In this document: positions 43,922 through 55,047 of the stretch, piece after piece | How positions within the stretch are numbered: position 1 is the stretch's first letter | How the letters are laid out: every line of letters begins with the position of its first letter | NCBI GenBank assembly: GCA_033297205.1 | Contig: MU859140.1 | Span: 80,438-144,437 of the forward strand | Origin: Pseudoneurospora amorphoporcata | Lineage: Eukaryota > Ascomycota > Sordariomycetes > Sordariales > Sordariaceae | DNA length: 64,000 nucleotides | Reading direction: 5' to 3' | Notes under the pieces: generated by a model | The model's input: the letters and a program-made list of their open reading frames with translations, nothing else | What the model was told of the DNA's origin: nothing | Databases searched by the model: none | Made by a program: the position numbers and the translations under genes

Positions 43922-45991
43922 ATGATGAAGGCCACGTCCACAATTTCACGTCTTCTTACCCGATCAAGCAATCGCGTCCTTGGTATCTCTTTTTCCCAAC
44001 CCCGGGTCTCATACCCTCTCACCTCACTTCTGCTTCACTCTTCGGCCACTCCAGCCAAACTCGCGACTGGACAGACACTTCAGCTCGTTTACCGCACCGG
44101 CCTGAATCCCCTTTCAGCCTCTTTTTCGACCTCTAGCCCCTCTCATCAGGAGGCTGCTGCTGTTGCTCCCGCTCCCCAAGTCTCTCCCGCCCCCGTCGCC
44201 GACATGCCGGGTGTTTACGCCGATATGGCTGGCCGCCTCGATGCCCGCCTGCTCAAGGCCCTCGACGCCATGGGCTATGCCAACATGACCCCCGTCCAGG
44301 AAAAGGTTCTCAACATGGGGTCGTTTACCCAGGACTGCCTCGTCCAGGCCAAGACCGGCACCGGCAAGACCATTGCCTTCCTTCTCCCCGCCCTGCACAC
44401 GCTCTTGAACGCCAAAGATCTCGACCCTTCCCAGGTCGCCTTGTTGATCCTGGCTCCCACGCGTGAGCTCGCCCAGCAGATCGTGGACGAGTGCGAGAAG
44501 CTGGTCAGCCAGTGCAATCCCAGGTTCGAGTGCCATCTTGCCGTTGGTGGTAGCGCCAAGGCCTCCAGTCTCAGCAAGTTCCTCCGTGGCAAGCCCACCA
44601 TCCTTGTGGCCACTCCGGGCCGTCTGGATGACTACCTTTCCGACGAGCGGGTTAGGCAAAAGTTCAACAACCTCCGCTGCTTGGTCCTGGACGAGGCCGA
44701 CTGCATGCTTGATCAAGGCTTCTTGCCCGCCCTGACCAAGATCCTCACAAGCCTGCCCAGAAAGCAGCAGGCTGGCTGGCAGGGTATGTGCTTCAGTGCC
44801 ACGCTCCCTCCCTCGATCCACAAGGTGCTGCATCACGTCCTTGCTCCTAAGCACGCCCACATCACCACTGTCGACGAGAACGAGGCTCCAACCATCAACA
44901 GCGTCCCTCAGTCATACATGAAGGTCGACTCGATTGACCATGTCCTTCCTACTCTCCACAACCTCCTGTCAGCCGAACGGTTTGAAAACCCCAAGCTCAA
45001 GGCTGTTGTCTTCTGCTCAACCGCCAGACAAGCCGCGCTCTTGTACACCCTCTTCGGCCACACCGGCGGTGCTGCCCCCGCGAAGCTGCCTGTTTGGCAG
45101 ATGCAGTCGCGCATGAACCAGGCGCAGCGTACCAGGACGACCGAGGAGTTCAAGAGCACCGAGAGTGGTATCCTCTTTGCCTCGGACGTGGTTGGACGTG
45201 GCTTGGACTTCCCCGACATCCACCTTGTTATCCAGGTTGGAATTCCTCTCAACAGCGAGCAGTACGTTCATCGTGTTGGAAGAACCGGTCGTGCTGGCAA
45301 GGGTGGCCGCGCCGTGATGATTGTCACCCCCGAGGACTTTTGGTTCGTCGAGCGCAACCGCCAGTTCCCCATGGTCCAATCCAAGCTAGAGCACCCCAAG
45401 GCGGCCGCCATCGACTCGGCCGGGATCATCAGCCAGTCGTTGGTCAAGGTTCCCGATCAGGTCAAGGCCCAGGCCTACGTTGCCTTCCTCGGCTTCACCA
45501 ACAGCATGCGCACCAAGATGAAGATCACCCCTGCCCAGATGGTTCAGATTGCCAATCGTTATGCTTTCTCCCTTGGCTGCGAGGAGCCCCCTGCCATGGA
45601 GGCGTCTACCATTGGCAAGATGGGACTCAAGGGTGTTCCTGGCTTGATCAAGAACACCGGTCCCTCTTTCAAGGCACAGCGCGGCGGTAACAGGCAGAAC
45701 CAATCTGCCCCCCACGCTGGTGGTCGTGATGCCGGCCGTGATGCTGGCCGTGATGCTGGTCGTGACGCTGCTCGCGATGTAGATGCTTCCTTCTTCGGCA
45801 ATGGTTCCAACGGAGGCGCTCCTCGTCGTGGTGGCGGTGGTGGTGGCCGTGGCCGTGGTGGCTTTGGCGGTAGAGGACGTGGTGGCCCTGGCGGCGGTGC
45901 TGGTGGCGACAGGAACAGCGGCTTCAAGAAGCCGCGTGACGATTCTGCGCCTCCCGGTCAGAACAAGAGACCGAGACACGAGGATTTCTGA
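43922..45991 (+). CDS. Mitochondrial DEAD-box RNA helicase, MSS116-like
   Basis: A single exon of 689 residues. The N-terminus (about 1-70) is rich in Arg/Ser and lacks acidic residues, like a mitochondrial presequence. The helicase core follows: Q motif region 'MTPVQEKVL', motif I 'AKTGTGKT' (about 143), 'PTRELAQQ', 'TPGRLDD', 'VLDEAD' (motif II, about 257), 'SATLP', 'VVGRGLDFP' and 'HRVGRTGRAGKGG'. After a C-terminal extension comes a GRDA tandem repeat and an RGG/Gly-rich tail. MSS116 and Neurospora CYT-19 are general RNA chaperones for mitochondrial group I and II intron splicing. This gene may be the MSS116 orthologue or a sister paralogue. Confidence 0.92.
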   Translation: MMKATSTISRLLTRSSNRVLGISFSQPRVSYPLTSLLLHSSATPAKLATGQTLQLVYRTGLNPLSASFSTSSPSHQEAAAVAPAPQVSPAPVADMPGVYADMAGRLDARLLKALDAMGYANMTPVQEKVLNMGSFTQDCLVQAKTGTGKTIAFLLPALHTLLNAKDLDPSQVALLILAPTRELAQQIVDECEKLVSQCNPRFECHLAVGGSAKASSLSKFLRGKPTILVATPGRLDDYLSDERVRQKFNNLRCLVLDEADCMLDQGFLPALTKILTSLPRKQQAGWQGMCFSATLPPSIHKVLHHVLAPKHAHITTVDENEAPTINSVPQSYMKVDSIDHVLPTLHNLLSAERFENPKLKAVVFCSTARQAALLYTLFGHTGGAAPAKLPVWQMQSRMNQAQRTRTTEEFKSTESGILFASDVVGRGLDFPDIHLVIQVGIPLNSEQYVHRVGRTGRAGKGGRAVMIVTPEDFWFVERNRQFPMVQSKLEHPKAAAIDSAGIISQSLVKVPDQVKAQAYVAFLGFTNSMRTKMKITPAQMVQIANRYAFSLGCEEPPAMEASTIGKMGLKGVPGLIKNTGPSFKAQRGGNRQNQSAPHAGGRDAGRDAGRDAGRDAARDVDASFFGNGSNGGAPRRGGGGGGRGRGGFGGRGRGGPGGGAGGDRNSGFKKPRDDSAPPGQNKRPRHEDF
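45719..45778 (+). repeat. GRDA-coding 12-bp tandem repeat
   Basis: About four and a half copies of a 12-bp unit coding Gly/Ala-Arg-Asp-Ala within the C-terminal tail of the helicase gene, just before its RGG-rich end. Confidence 0.8.
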
Positions 45992-46472
45992 TTGATGCCG
46001 GACCGCGAGAAGAAAGCACACGACCGAAGGGGAAATACATCCCTGTTATTGATCATGACAAAAGATACCCACCCTGGCAGTTACGATACACCTTGGTTTT
46101 ACATGCACAAACGTTTTGTTTTTGTTTCCTTGACGACACCACGAGGACTGAGATAGACAGCGGGCATTTCAGATTATCACATAGAGTCTAGAATTTGGTG
46201 TTAAAAAAAGTTCTATTCTCTTGTTTTGTTAGATAGACCGGATAGAGGGAGCAAGGCGTTCAGGCTAGGCCAGGGCACAGTCATAGACACACGATTTCCC
46301 TTTTTTATTTAAGTTACCCATTTCCAAAAGTCTCTTAAATTGCAACTTATGTCCAACATCATCCGTCATTTTTCTAAATTCTATGTTTTAAATGCTGATG
46401 ATAACACAACCGAATCCAGCTCTGTCTCCAAAGTCCTTCCCGAGACCAACCGATACAGAGTCTGCTCACAAC
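45992..46472. other. Convergent intergenic region, no gene seen
   Basis: About 480 bp between the 3' ends of the helicase and carbonic anhydrase genes. T-rich and A-rich patches fit 3' UTRs. Confidence 0.5.
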
Positions 46473-47304
46473 TCAAACAACCCTCACAGTCTTTCCCGTC
46501 TCAACCTCATACACCCACCCGCTAATAGGAACCTCATCCTTGACCAACTTGGTCCCCCTAAGGAACTCGATATCATCCTGAATAGCCTGCTTCAGCTCAG
46601 GAAAAGGGAGGAAATCCAACTTTCTTTCCTCAAGCTCCTTTCGTGCTTCGGCACTGTTTCGTACCCAGTCAGTCACTCAGTCAAGTTGGCATTTTCACAA
46701 AATCTCACTACGGGTCCCAATGCAGCAGCGGCACAGAAGCATAAAAGATTAGGTAGGGGGAAAGGGAAAGAGAAAAAGACATACCCAAGGTTCCCCTCAA
46801 CAAGCCCATAGGCATTCTCGTTCTTGAACGTCAACATGCCGCAACCAGTGTGCTTGACGATGGCGATGGCCTCTGTGGCAAGCAGCTGCTGGCTGATGAC
46901 GATGCTGCGGAGGGCGTCTTTGGCTGATGCGCCGGCCTTTTCCATTTCCTCTTATGGTCAGTCTCGATTTCACTCTTCATCTCCCTTCAAAGCATATCCC
47001 CTCGATCCCCACCAAACGTGGCCAGTAACTCGACTCGACTCAAGTAACGGAAGTGACTGAAGGAGTAGAACTGAAATGAAGCGGAGTGAACCAAGGGGGA
47101 CGGAAAACGTACATTCCGAATAACATGCGCATCACCCAACTCGATCCCAAACGCTCTAGCAGGGTCAATCCGTGCGTCCATGCAAGTGAGGACGAGATAC
47201 TTCTTTGCGGGCGGGAGTGCAAGGTGGCCCTTGTCGAAGGTGGAGGAGTAAGAGGCCGAGGCGGCCTCGATGCGGATGACGATGTCTTCGTTGGTGACGG
47301 GCAT
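46473..47304 (-). CDS. Beta-class carbonic anhydrase
   Basis: Three exons (47304-47113, 46936-46785, 46653-46473) give 174 residues. Beta-carbonic anhydrases interconvert CO2 and bicarbonate with a zinc ion. The ligands and catalytic pair are present: Cys41, Asp43 and Arg45 in 'LTCMDARIDP', and His93 and Cys96 in 'VKHTGCGM'. The short length matches the compact fungal and bacterial subtype. No targeting signal is visible, so it is probably cytosolic. The introns (176 and 131 nt) are longer than most here. Intron 2's acceptor was placed at AAACAG because it alone continues 'VEGNLG' into 'AEARKEL' in frame. Intron 1 uses an AAG acceptor. Confidence 0.92.
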
Positions 47305-48223
47305 TTCGGTGGTTGGGCGTGAGAGTGAGGTGTGTTGGTCTTTGGTGGTGAAGAGCTGGCGAAAAGGCTTCGAAGAGGTGCTGTGGAGTTGATATTGGAC
47401 GGAAGTTGGTGTTGTTGTTGCGGCCGAGCCTTATGAAACAAAACAAGTAGAATAGTCGTTCCAAGTGAGTGGATACAACTTTTAACTTTAGAATCGGTGT
47501 TACCGCCGCGGTGATGAGCCTTTATATGGATGAAGTTGGGACTGGACGCCTGATTACTGATCTAACTGATGATATTTATGTCATTCTCCCCAGCCTCATG
47601 GAGAGAGAACCCTCAGCCAAGCCCAGCAGGCGGGCTCGCGAGATGGCGTGCTCACCGAACGGGACCGAACCCCATCCGACCCAGCTTTGCTGTCCCTCTC
47701 TTCGATGGCGTTGGTGTCAACCAATCAAACACCAATCTTGCGTTTGCGAATATCTACAAACTTCTGCATATACCGTGTGGTTGGCGAATGGCATCGTGTA
47801 CCTATATACTCTACCCTCACGCCGGTTGTTTCTGTCAAATCCATATTGGAGTATGGTCATGAAGCGTTGAAAAAAATATGCAACAGTGATATACTATACC
47901 GCTCTGTTCAAAAACGCCAGTCCGGTCAACCAAACATGTCTCTAAATTGTATAGTACAGAAGGGGGTAGTTTACAGTTTCTTTTTTCGAAGTCATAAGCG
48001 TGCGTAGCTCTCGTTCAGCCATTACAGGCAGCGTACGCTGAAGAGCAAATATCGGTAGGGCTGAGTCCTGACAACAAACAGATTCCTTTGTTGTACAAGG
48101 TGATTAGTGAACTTGGGCTCGACCCCGGCTTCCGAGCTCGGCTTTCAATCCAAGAATCATATGTGTTGCTCCATGAAACGAACCGTTGATGGTAGGTGGG
48201 ATTATTTGCAAATCATATCCCAG
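47305..48223. other. Intergenic, no gene seen
   Basis: About 920 bp between two minus-strand genes; the carbonic anhydrase promoter should lie in its left part. A 133-codon plus frame (47469-47870) has no recognisable domain and is rejected. Confidence 0.45.
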
Positions 48224-49787
48224 TTAGTTGCCCCTGCGCGCCTTCTGCTTCTGCTTCTTCATCTCGAGACGAGCAATGAAGGCCTCGTGCTCCTCCAAGG
48301 CTCTCCTCTCCTCATACTCCTTGGCACGCGAGGAGAAGTTGGTCTTCTCGTTCTTCTTCTTCCAGTTCTCAAGCTTCTCCTTCACAAAACTGCTCGAATC
48401 CTTGATGTCGCCGAGGATGGAGCCCGAGTCGGCAGGGGTGGCGGTGGTATTAATCGTCCTGGGCGCAACATACTGAATGGCGCCGCTAGGAGCAGCCGCC
48501 TTGGCGAAGGGGGAAGGCCCACGCATGCCACCGGGAACGAGGTCGGGAAGACCAACCCAGCGGCGGAAGGCGGGAAGGTGGAAGATGCTGGCCTGGAAGT
48601 ACTGACCGATCGCGGAGACGAGGAAGTACCACTGCAGGGCAGCGGGAAGCCATGCGGTAGCGAGGATGGAGATGGGGACCATGACGATACCCATCGACTT
48701 CATCATGCGAGCCTGCTGGGGGGCCATGTAAGGGATGGGTTTCTATGGCAAAAGCACATCATGTTAGCAATGCATCTTTCTTTGCGTGGGCGATACCAGG
48801 GTCAGCTTACCCTCAGAGAGGCAACAAACAGGCAGGCACTGGCAATGGGAAGGGCGAAGTAAGGGTCGGCGACAGTAAGGTCGGGGAACCACAGGGTGCC
48901 ACCAGTCTCCAGGCTTTCGACAGGAAGGGCGGCCATTCCGCGAATAAGACGGAACATGCCGAAACCGATAGGAATCTGGACGAAGGGAATGAAGACCTTG
49001 AAATAGTTGATGCCGGCAGCCTTGTTCATGGCGGCAATCTCTGACCTAGACTTCATAAGATCGTTCTGCTTGCTAGTGTCCCAGGCGGCCTCCTTCACCT
49101 TGGCCATGGCGGCAGCATATCTGGGGTCCTTGTTCAGATCCTGCATCTTCTGAGACTCCTGCGAGGAGTTGAGAGAGGGCTTGAAGATGGCGACTCTGAC
49201 AATGGCGGCGACGGCAGCGAGAGTGGCCCACCAGGGGAGGCCAGAGTAGACGTAGATATGCTCGGTAAGCCATTGCATCATCGAGGTCACACCCCAGCCA
49301 TAGTCGAGGCCGAGGGTCTTGAGGAAACCGATCTGTTCGGGGAGGTTGAGAAGATCGCTGCCGGTAAGCTCGACGGGAGTAGCGGCGACAGTATCGACGG
49401 GCGCGGAAGCGGGAGCGGCGGCGGCGGCATCGGCGACGGGGGCAACGGCATCAGGAGCGGTCGAAGCGTAGCGGACCTGGCGAAGGGAAGAGAGGAGTTG
49501 GTGGGAAGCGGCAGCGGTCGCAGTGACACCTAGAGAACCTCCTATCCTGCGAAAAGCCTGGGGGAAGGAAGTGCGCAGAGCAGTACCGAACTGTCGCGCC
49601 GAAGGGGCCTTGAGAGACTTATGCGCAAAGAATGGTGTTAGTGGCAGCGCATTGGGAAATGTGTCGGTAGAATGACAGAAGATAGGACGAAATGAGAGAA
49701 AAAGAAAATGACAAATAGAAAACTTACAGCTCTGGCGAGCCCCAAAGCGGGGGTCGTCGACCTTAGAAGGCCTCGGCTGGGAAGCAT
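48224..49787 (-). CDS. oxa1: Mitochondrial inner membrane insertase OXA1
   Basis: Three exons (49787-49728, 49617-48811, 48742-48224) give 461 residues. Exon 1 encodes only the start of the presequence, 'MLPSRGLLRSTTPALGLARA'. The YidC/Oxa1 core spans about residues 140-330, with membrane segments near 'LPWWATLAAVAAIVRVAIF', 'VFIPFVQIPIGFGMFRLI', 'YFALPIASACLFVASL' and, after intron 2, 'GIVMVPISILATAWLPAALQ' and 'FLVSAIGQYFQASIF'. The C-terminal tail is helical and Lys-rich ('KEKLENWKKKNEKTNF' to the end), the ribosome-binding tail of OXA1. OXA1 inserts mitochondrially made and some imported proteins into the inner membrane. Confidence 0.96.
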
Positions 49788-50730
49788 CTTGACTGAAGAG
49801 GTCACTGGAGTGACTTTGGGCAGACTTCAATGTTCAAGATAACCTCAAATCACACAAAAGACCGGATCCCCTCCAGATTCAATGGGTCGGGGCAACAAGC
49901 ATGAAGTGGGACTCTGCCGCCGGCGACGCGACTTTTTTTTTCCCCAGAAAAGGAACCCGGCAGCGGCAAGGGTCCACGGATCTTTGGCCAGGCCCCGCAC
50001 CTTTGCTTCCTTGGGTCCCAGCCAGGAACGGCCCACAAAGGAACAGTCACCTGACAGCTGTCAGAACAGCCTGGACAGCAGCCAAGCGCAGCGGGACAGC
50101 CGGCAATTGGTGACCCAGGGACCGCACATGGAAGCCCAGCAAGCTTCACTAAATTGCGGCACCATCGCCTGGCCATCACGGTCCTCAATTACCTACTACC
50201 CGTGCCACGCCGCCCACTTCCCCTTAGGGTATCTGTACCTTTGTTGAGGGCCAGACCAGAAGCGAAAAACTGTCTTGTCGTCGTAGCGTTATTCTGGTGC
50301 AATTTGCCATCATTCTTATTTCTCGTAGTACCTGCAGTCGCTGCCAGAAAGCATGTATCCCTGACGCTTGCTAGCAGTCTGCTGTGTTTGCTATATGCAG
50401 CCCAGAGCTATATGTAACTTGGATGCTCGATTCCTTCATTCTCCTCTTCCTGCTCCAAATGTCGCCCATGATATCCTAACCAATGCTTATTCAGTTAAAC
50501 GGATGCCCTCAAAAATCCGGCACGGTCGCCGCCATGATGATGGAAGTGTGGTTGCGCACAGGACCTGGACAGACCCCTTGAGCTGCGTTGGCTAGTAGCG
50601 CTGTTTAAGCGTCTATCTCGCCCTTTTATGTTTTATCAAAGGATTGATTTGGATTTTGGCACTGGTCGCCGGAGTTATGTCGTTGCTTTAGGTCGTTGCC
50701 CTAGGTGGCTTGCGGAAGGCGACGCGCTCA
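49788..50730. other. Intergenic, no gene seen
   Basis: About 940 bp between the OXA1 start and the MIM1 stop, both minus strand. It should hold the OXA1 promoter. No feature recognised. Confidence 0.5.
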
Positions 50731-51179
50731 TCACTCCAAGCTGGTCAGGTCATCCAAGTCCACTCTTCGCGTCGACCTCTCGACGACTTCGATACCGGGG
50801 CCGATGGAATGCGCCTGTCGCCTACTGACGGGGAAGACCTAAAATACCGTTAGCGCTTTGAATCCCCGAACAGAGCGAGTCGAGATCGCTCTGAGCCGCT
50901 TACTTTGGTATTGCTCCATCCCAACCTGAACGCAGCTTCGTGGGCAAAAAGCTCTCCGAATCCCAACATCATTCCGTTGACAAAGGGGAGGAACAAGTTA
51001 ATGACGGCGCTGCGGAATAGTGACCAGACGGTTGGTGGCTGGTAAAGAATGACTGCGGGGGAGGAGGACGACGAGGGAGATTGGGGTGACATAGATTCGG
51101 GTGCCGAATACTGCTCGCTGTCTGACGGGATCGTGACGCCGGACTCGGTCAACGGGTTTGATATCTCATCGGCGGACAT
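50731..51179 (-). CDS. mim1: Mitochondrial outer membrane import protein MIM1/TOM13
   Basis: Two exons (51179-50904 and 50838-50731, 65-nt intron with CTAAC branch) give 127 residues. A Ser/Pro-rich cytosolic N-terminus precedes the conserved core 'PTVWSLFRSAVINLFLPFVN' plus 'GMMLGFGELFAHEAAFRLGW'. This is a single membrane helix with the GxxxG-type packing motif known for Mim1. Exon 2 encodes the polar C-terminus, including 'SIGPGIEVVERS'; reading without splicing would give a shorter, unrelated end. MIM1 helps insert helical outer-membrane proteins and assemble the TOM complex. The gene is divergent from SHP1. Confidence 0.92.
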
Positions 51180-51828
51180 GGTGATGCTTGGAGTTTCTTG
51201 CGAAGATGGGAGGTTGTAAGGTCACTCGATGGTGGGAGCGCAATGGTGTTGGATGCGACAATCGAAGGAAGCAAGGAGAACGGATGACAGGTCGCGAGCC
51301 AGGCACGGGGCAGGCAGAGCCGAACAGCAGAAAATCCCCGCTGGCTGGCGTCACAGGCTCACATCGCAGGGATGGACCTGACAGCTTTGGATCACTTTAG
51401 CGCGAGCATTTGGGGAACAGCAGGGCCTGGAAAGCTTACGTAACAGGGAGGCCAGCAGCAAGGTCGGCAGCTTCCATTTGGAGGGCGGGGCCACTTCAGA
51501 GGTCCAGGAAGCTCCCACCTTAACAGCTGGGCAGCTATTCAAGCAGTGATTCTGCAGGGCAACTGTTAGTGCTTCCTTACAGGTGCAGCCGTCGCGTCAC
51601 GTCCTCTAATGCTGCCTGTGATTGACATCCATCACTTCTTCCTTTGCCTTCCCGTCGCTTTCACTCGATCCATCTTATCCCAAACCTTCCTCCAGTCTTA
51701 GCGGTGCATACCAACGGCAAGGTACTCGCATTAACCACCCTCGCCCTTACAAACCCAAACACACAGATATCTTTCACCTTGCAACTCAACCCGAACCAAT
51801 CAAGCCATCATCACCTCGAAACACAACA
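51180..51828. promoter_or_regulatory. Divergent MIM1/SHP1 intergenic region
   Basis: About 650 bp between divergent start codons, holding both promoters. The SHP1 side has a C/A-rich leader. No gene recognised. Confidence 0.55.
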
Positions 51829-53245
51829 ATGGCGGACCACGACGGCAAGATCAGCAGCTTCTGTGAGCTGACCGGAGTTTCTACTGATGCGGTATGCTGG
51901 AAATATGCCATTTTTGTACTATAATGTCTACTGACTGAAATGACACAGGCTACAGAGTATCTGAACAATTACGACTGGGACATGGATGCTGCCGTCGCCG
52001 CATACTACACAGATCAAGACAGCAGTGCTTCCAACACCGGAGCTGCCTCTGCGTCTGCTCCTGCCAGTGCCCCGGCGCCTCCCGAGTATACTGGCCCTAG
52101 GACACTCGACGGCCGCCCGGCTCCCCAGTATGCGCAATCATCGTCTTCGGCCCCCAAGAAGACCCAAAAACGCACCGGCCTTGCGACCCTTAGCTCCATA
52201 GGTGGCCGCCGCGACGAGGATGACGATGACGACGAGGACGACGAGGAAGACGAGGGCCGCGGACCTAGGGATTTGTTTGCTGGTGGCGAGAAGTCAGGCT
52301 TGGCTGTCCAGGACCCTAGTCAACGTGAACCCAACAGTGACACCAGAAGGCTACTCCAAGACATCCTTGCCAAGGCTAGAGAGTATGTTCCCACAGTCGA
52401 GGGCTATGTCCAGTCCATCTCCGTACTAATTACGATGTTCTCCATGCAGGAACTCCCGTGCCGGCGCTGGCAATAGTTCTGATGACGAAGGAACTGGAAC
52501 CGGACCCGCGAGACCTACCCGCTTCCGCGGCGCTGGTATGACCCTTGGCGGTGACGGCGTCGAGTCTCGACAAATCCCCGATATCGACTCCGATACCTCT
52601 TCCCCGGCCCTCCGCCAGTCAGACGGGCCAACTCAGGAAAGAACTTTGCACATTTGGAGTAACGGATTCAGCGTTGAGGAGGGTCCACTTTACAGGTTTG
52701 ATGACCCGGCGAACGCGGCCGATTTGGCCATGATCCGTGCTGGCCGCGCCCCTCTTCGCCTTATGAATGTCAGGCCTGATCAGCGCGTGAACGTCAAGTT
52801 GGAGCAACATCAGGAAGAGTGGAGGCAGCTGCCCAAGAAGTACGTCCCCTTTAGTGGTGAGGGTCGTCGTCTGGGAAGCCCTGTTCCGGGAGACGGATCC
52901 GCCTCTGCTACTCCTGCTGCTGCACCCGCAAGCACGACTACTGCTTCTGCTTCTGCTGCTAGTGGATTTACCCAAGCTCCGTCAACCGGCGTGGATGAGT
53001 CGCAGCCGACTGTAATGCTGCGTATCCAGTTGCCTGACGGTAGCCGTCTCCCGGCTCGTTTCAACACCACGCAGACGATCGGCGATGTCTACGAGTTTAT
53101 CCAGCGCTCTTCGACGTCTCTTTCGGCCCGACCTTGGGTCCTTTCTACGACCTTTCCCAACAAGGATCACACCGACAAGTCTCTAGTTCTGGGTGAGACT
53201 CCCGAGTTCAAGAGGGGCGCCGCTGCTGTCGTCAAGTGGGCTTAA
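51829..53245 (+). CDS. shp1: Cdc48/p97 adaptor SHP1 (p47), UBA-SEP-UBX
   Basis: Three exons (51829-51891, 51949-52382, 52450-53245) give 430 residues. The UBA domain is at the N-terminus ('FCELTGVSTDAATEYLNNYD', split by intron 1). An Asp/Glu-rich block follows at about 112-130. The SEP domain spans roughly 215-290 ('LHIWSNGFSVEEGPLYRFDD'). The UBX domain is at about 345-430 and keeps the p97-binding 'TTFPNKD' loop. This is the full p47/Shp1 layout. The protein links the Cdc48 AAA-ATPase to ubiquitylated clients and membrane fusion and is also needed for PP1 regulation and autophagy in yeast. Confidence 0.96.
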
Positions 53246-53823
53246 GGGAGACAAAATGAATGGTAATGGGGGGGTTAGTGGGTTTAATCGGTAAATGGGT
53301 GTTGCTCATGGTCAGATTCATATTATAGGCCAACATAGCAAGCAATTCTAGGCTAGACATGATCTGGCATAGTCCGTAAATCAAAAGAACGAACCTCTAA
53401 TTGACAGGTTCTGCTGTTGACCATGTTGTATGACACTGAATCTGTTGAACTGTCTTCTTCCCTCATTACTTTTGAACGCCTCCGTCGCCGTCGCCATGGC
53501 GGCCATGGGTATCATCAACCCCTATCGCAAATAACTTGCTGTGTAAGGAAACGCAATCCCAAAAAAAGAAGAAAATGCCAATCAAAAACGCCCCCGACAC
53601 AATATCAAGGGGGCGTCGTGTCTCGCTGGCGTGCTGTATGCCCCAGTCCCCCGCTTCCACTCAAACCCCAGACACCGAACAGAAGATTCTCTGTTGCCCA
53701 TCACGCAAACGCGAATTAATGCCTCTTCCCGATCCGTTCCAACCCGCTCTTCTTCGAAGGCCATAGTCCGTGTCTTCAATCTCCACCATCACCAGTTTTG
53801 CTTCCTTCGCCCGCCCCCTTCAC
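53246..53823. other. Convergent intergenic region, no gene seen
   Basis: About 580 bp between the 3' ends of SHP1 and GTR1. No feature recognised. Confidence 0.5.
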
Positions 53824-55047
53824 CTACGCTTCACCACCCCCTCCCGCGGCCGCCAACCCGCTCAACATCTGGGAACTCCCAATCCCCTGTGTCGGCGCAA
53901 TTATCGGGCCATCCAAGAACCTAAACCACGGCCTCGCCGCCGCCACGTTTAACTTGGCGCTATTGAACCTCGCCTCTCCGGGAGGCATGCACACCAGGAT
54001 ATACGTATTCGTCGTAAACTTGGTAACAAACATACTAAAGTTGGCGCCCATCTTGTACTCGAAATCGCTAAACTGCTCCGCGTTTCTGGGGGTGCCCGTG
54101 AATTTCGAACAGGTATGCTTCCACGCTTTGAGTATGTTGGACATGCGCTCGAAACGGTCGCCGTAGGGGTTTGATTCGCCTTCCGGAGATGTCCATTTGG
54201 ATACGACCAGGAAGGAGGTGCGTTCGAAGAGCAGGATTTCGTCGGCGTCGATTGCCACGCCCAAAGAGGCGAGTTGGGTCTCGATGACGGAGAGGTTGGG
54301 CACTAGGTCGTGGATTATGGACGCCCAGGCTTTGTAGAGCGATTGGTCCCAGATGGAGGTGGCGAAGAGTTGCATGGAGACTTCGAGGTCAGGGATCGGT
54401 GAGTCTGGGGAGGGGAGGGAGCCTGCCATGGCACCAGCGCCGCCGGGGCCGGCTGGTGGTGGTGGTGAGGGACCGGTGAGTTCCGGTTTCTGTTTGCGGA
54501 CGATGGCCACCGCCTCGGCCGTTTTTCTGCGTACAAGCGCCACGCGTCGATCAAATACATCCTCCCTCGTCATCGGCTGAATCAGATCCATCTTGTGAAT
54601 CAACACAAACACCTTGGCCTCTCGCGAGTACTGCACCAGCGCGGAAATGATATTGACGTACGTCGCCAAATCGCGATCCACGTCGCGCGACTCGATATCA
54701 AAGACATAAATCAGCACGCCCACATTGCTGAATACGTGCGCCCGCTGCTGAGACAGATAGTTCTCCATGAAGGCTTCCTGCCCGCCGCAGTCCCAGAGGT
54801 TGAGCGTCAGGTTGCCGAGAAATTTCACGTGCGAGAGGTCGATGTCGATGGTGGCGCCTAGTCGACGCGTGTCGCGCGCCAGGTAGTTGCTGAAGATGAT
54901 GCTGCGCATCGACGACTTGCCGGAGCCGGATTTGCCCATCAGCAGGACTTTTTGCTTCTTGACTTTTTTGAGCTGCGCTTGAGCGGCGGCTGCGGTTGCT
55001 GCTGCTGCTGAGGCGCCGCCCGTGGTGGGCTGGTCGTAGTCGGCCAT
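53824..55047 (-). CDS. gtr1: Rag-family GTPase GTR1 (RagA/B)
   Basis: A single exon of 407 residues. The G domain shows the P-loop 'LLMGKSGSGKSSM' (38-46), switch segment 'GATIDIDLSHVKFLG', G3 'LWDCGGQEAFMENYL' and G4 'IHKMDL' (the Rag variant of NKxD). The C-terminal roadblock-like part follows. An Ala-rich N-terminal stretch and a Pro/Gly-rich insert (about residues 195-215) are lineage additions. GTR1 pairs with GTR2 on the vacuole and signals amino-acid sufficiency to TORC1. Confidence 0.96.
   Translation of the reverse strand: MADYDQPTTGGASAAAATAAAAQAQLKKVKKQKVLLMGKSGSGKSSMRSIIFSNYLARDTRRLGATIDIDLSHVKFLGNLTLNLWDCGGQEAFMENYLSQQRAHVFSNVGVLIYVFDIESRDVDRDLATYVNIISALVQYSREAKVFVLIHKMDLIQPMTREDVFDRRVALVRRKTAEAVAIVRKQKPELTGPSPPPPAGPGGAGAMAGSLPSPDSPIPDLEVSMQLFATSIWDQSLYKAWASIIHDLVPNLSVIETQLASLGVAIDADEILLFERTSFLVVSKWTSPEGESNPYGDRFERMSNILKAWKHTCSKFTGTPRNAEQFSDFEYKMGANFSMFVTKFTTNTYILVCMPPGEARFNSAKLNVAAARPWFRFLDGPIIAPTQGIGSSQMLSGLAAAGGGGEA

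Noticed and set aside
44114..44860. Antisense frames inside the MSS116-like gene
   Set aside because: They are shadows of a strongly codon-biased, clearly conserved DEAD-box gene.
47469..47870. Plus-strand frame of 133 codons
   Set aside because: Sequence shows no conserved pattern and falls between two minus-strand genes in promoter or 3' sequence.
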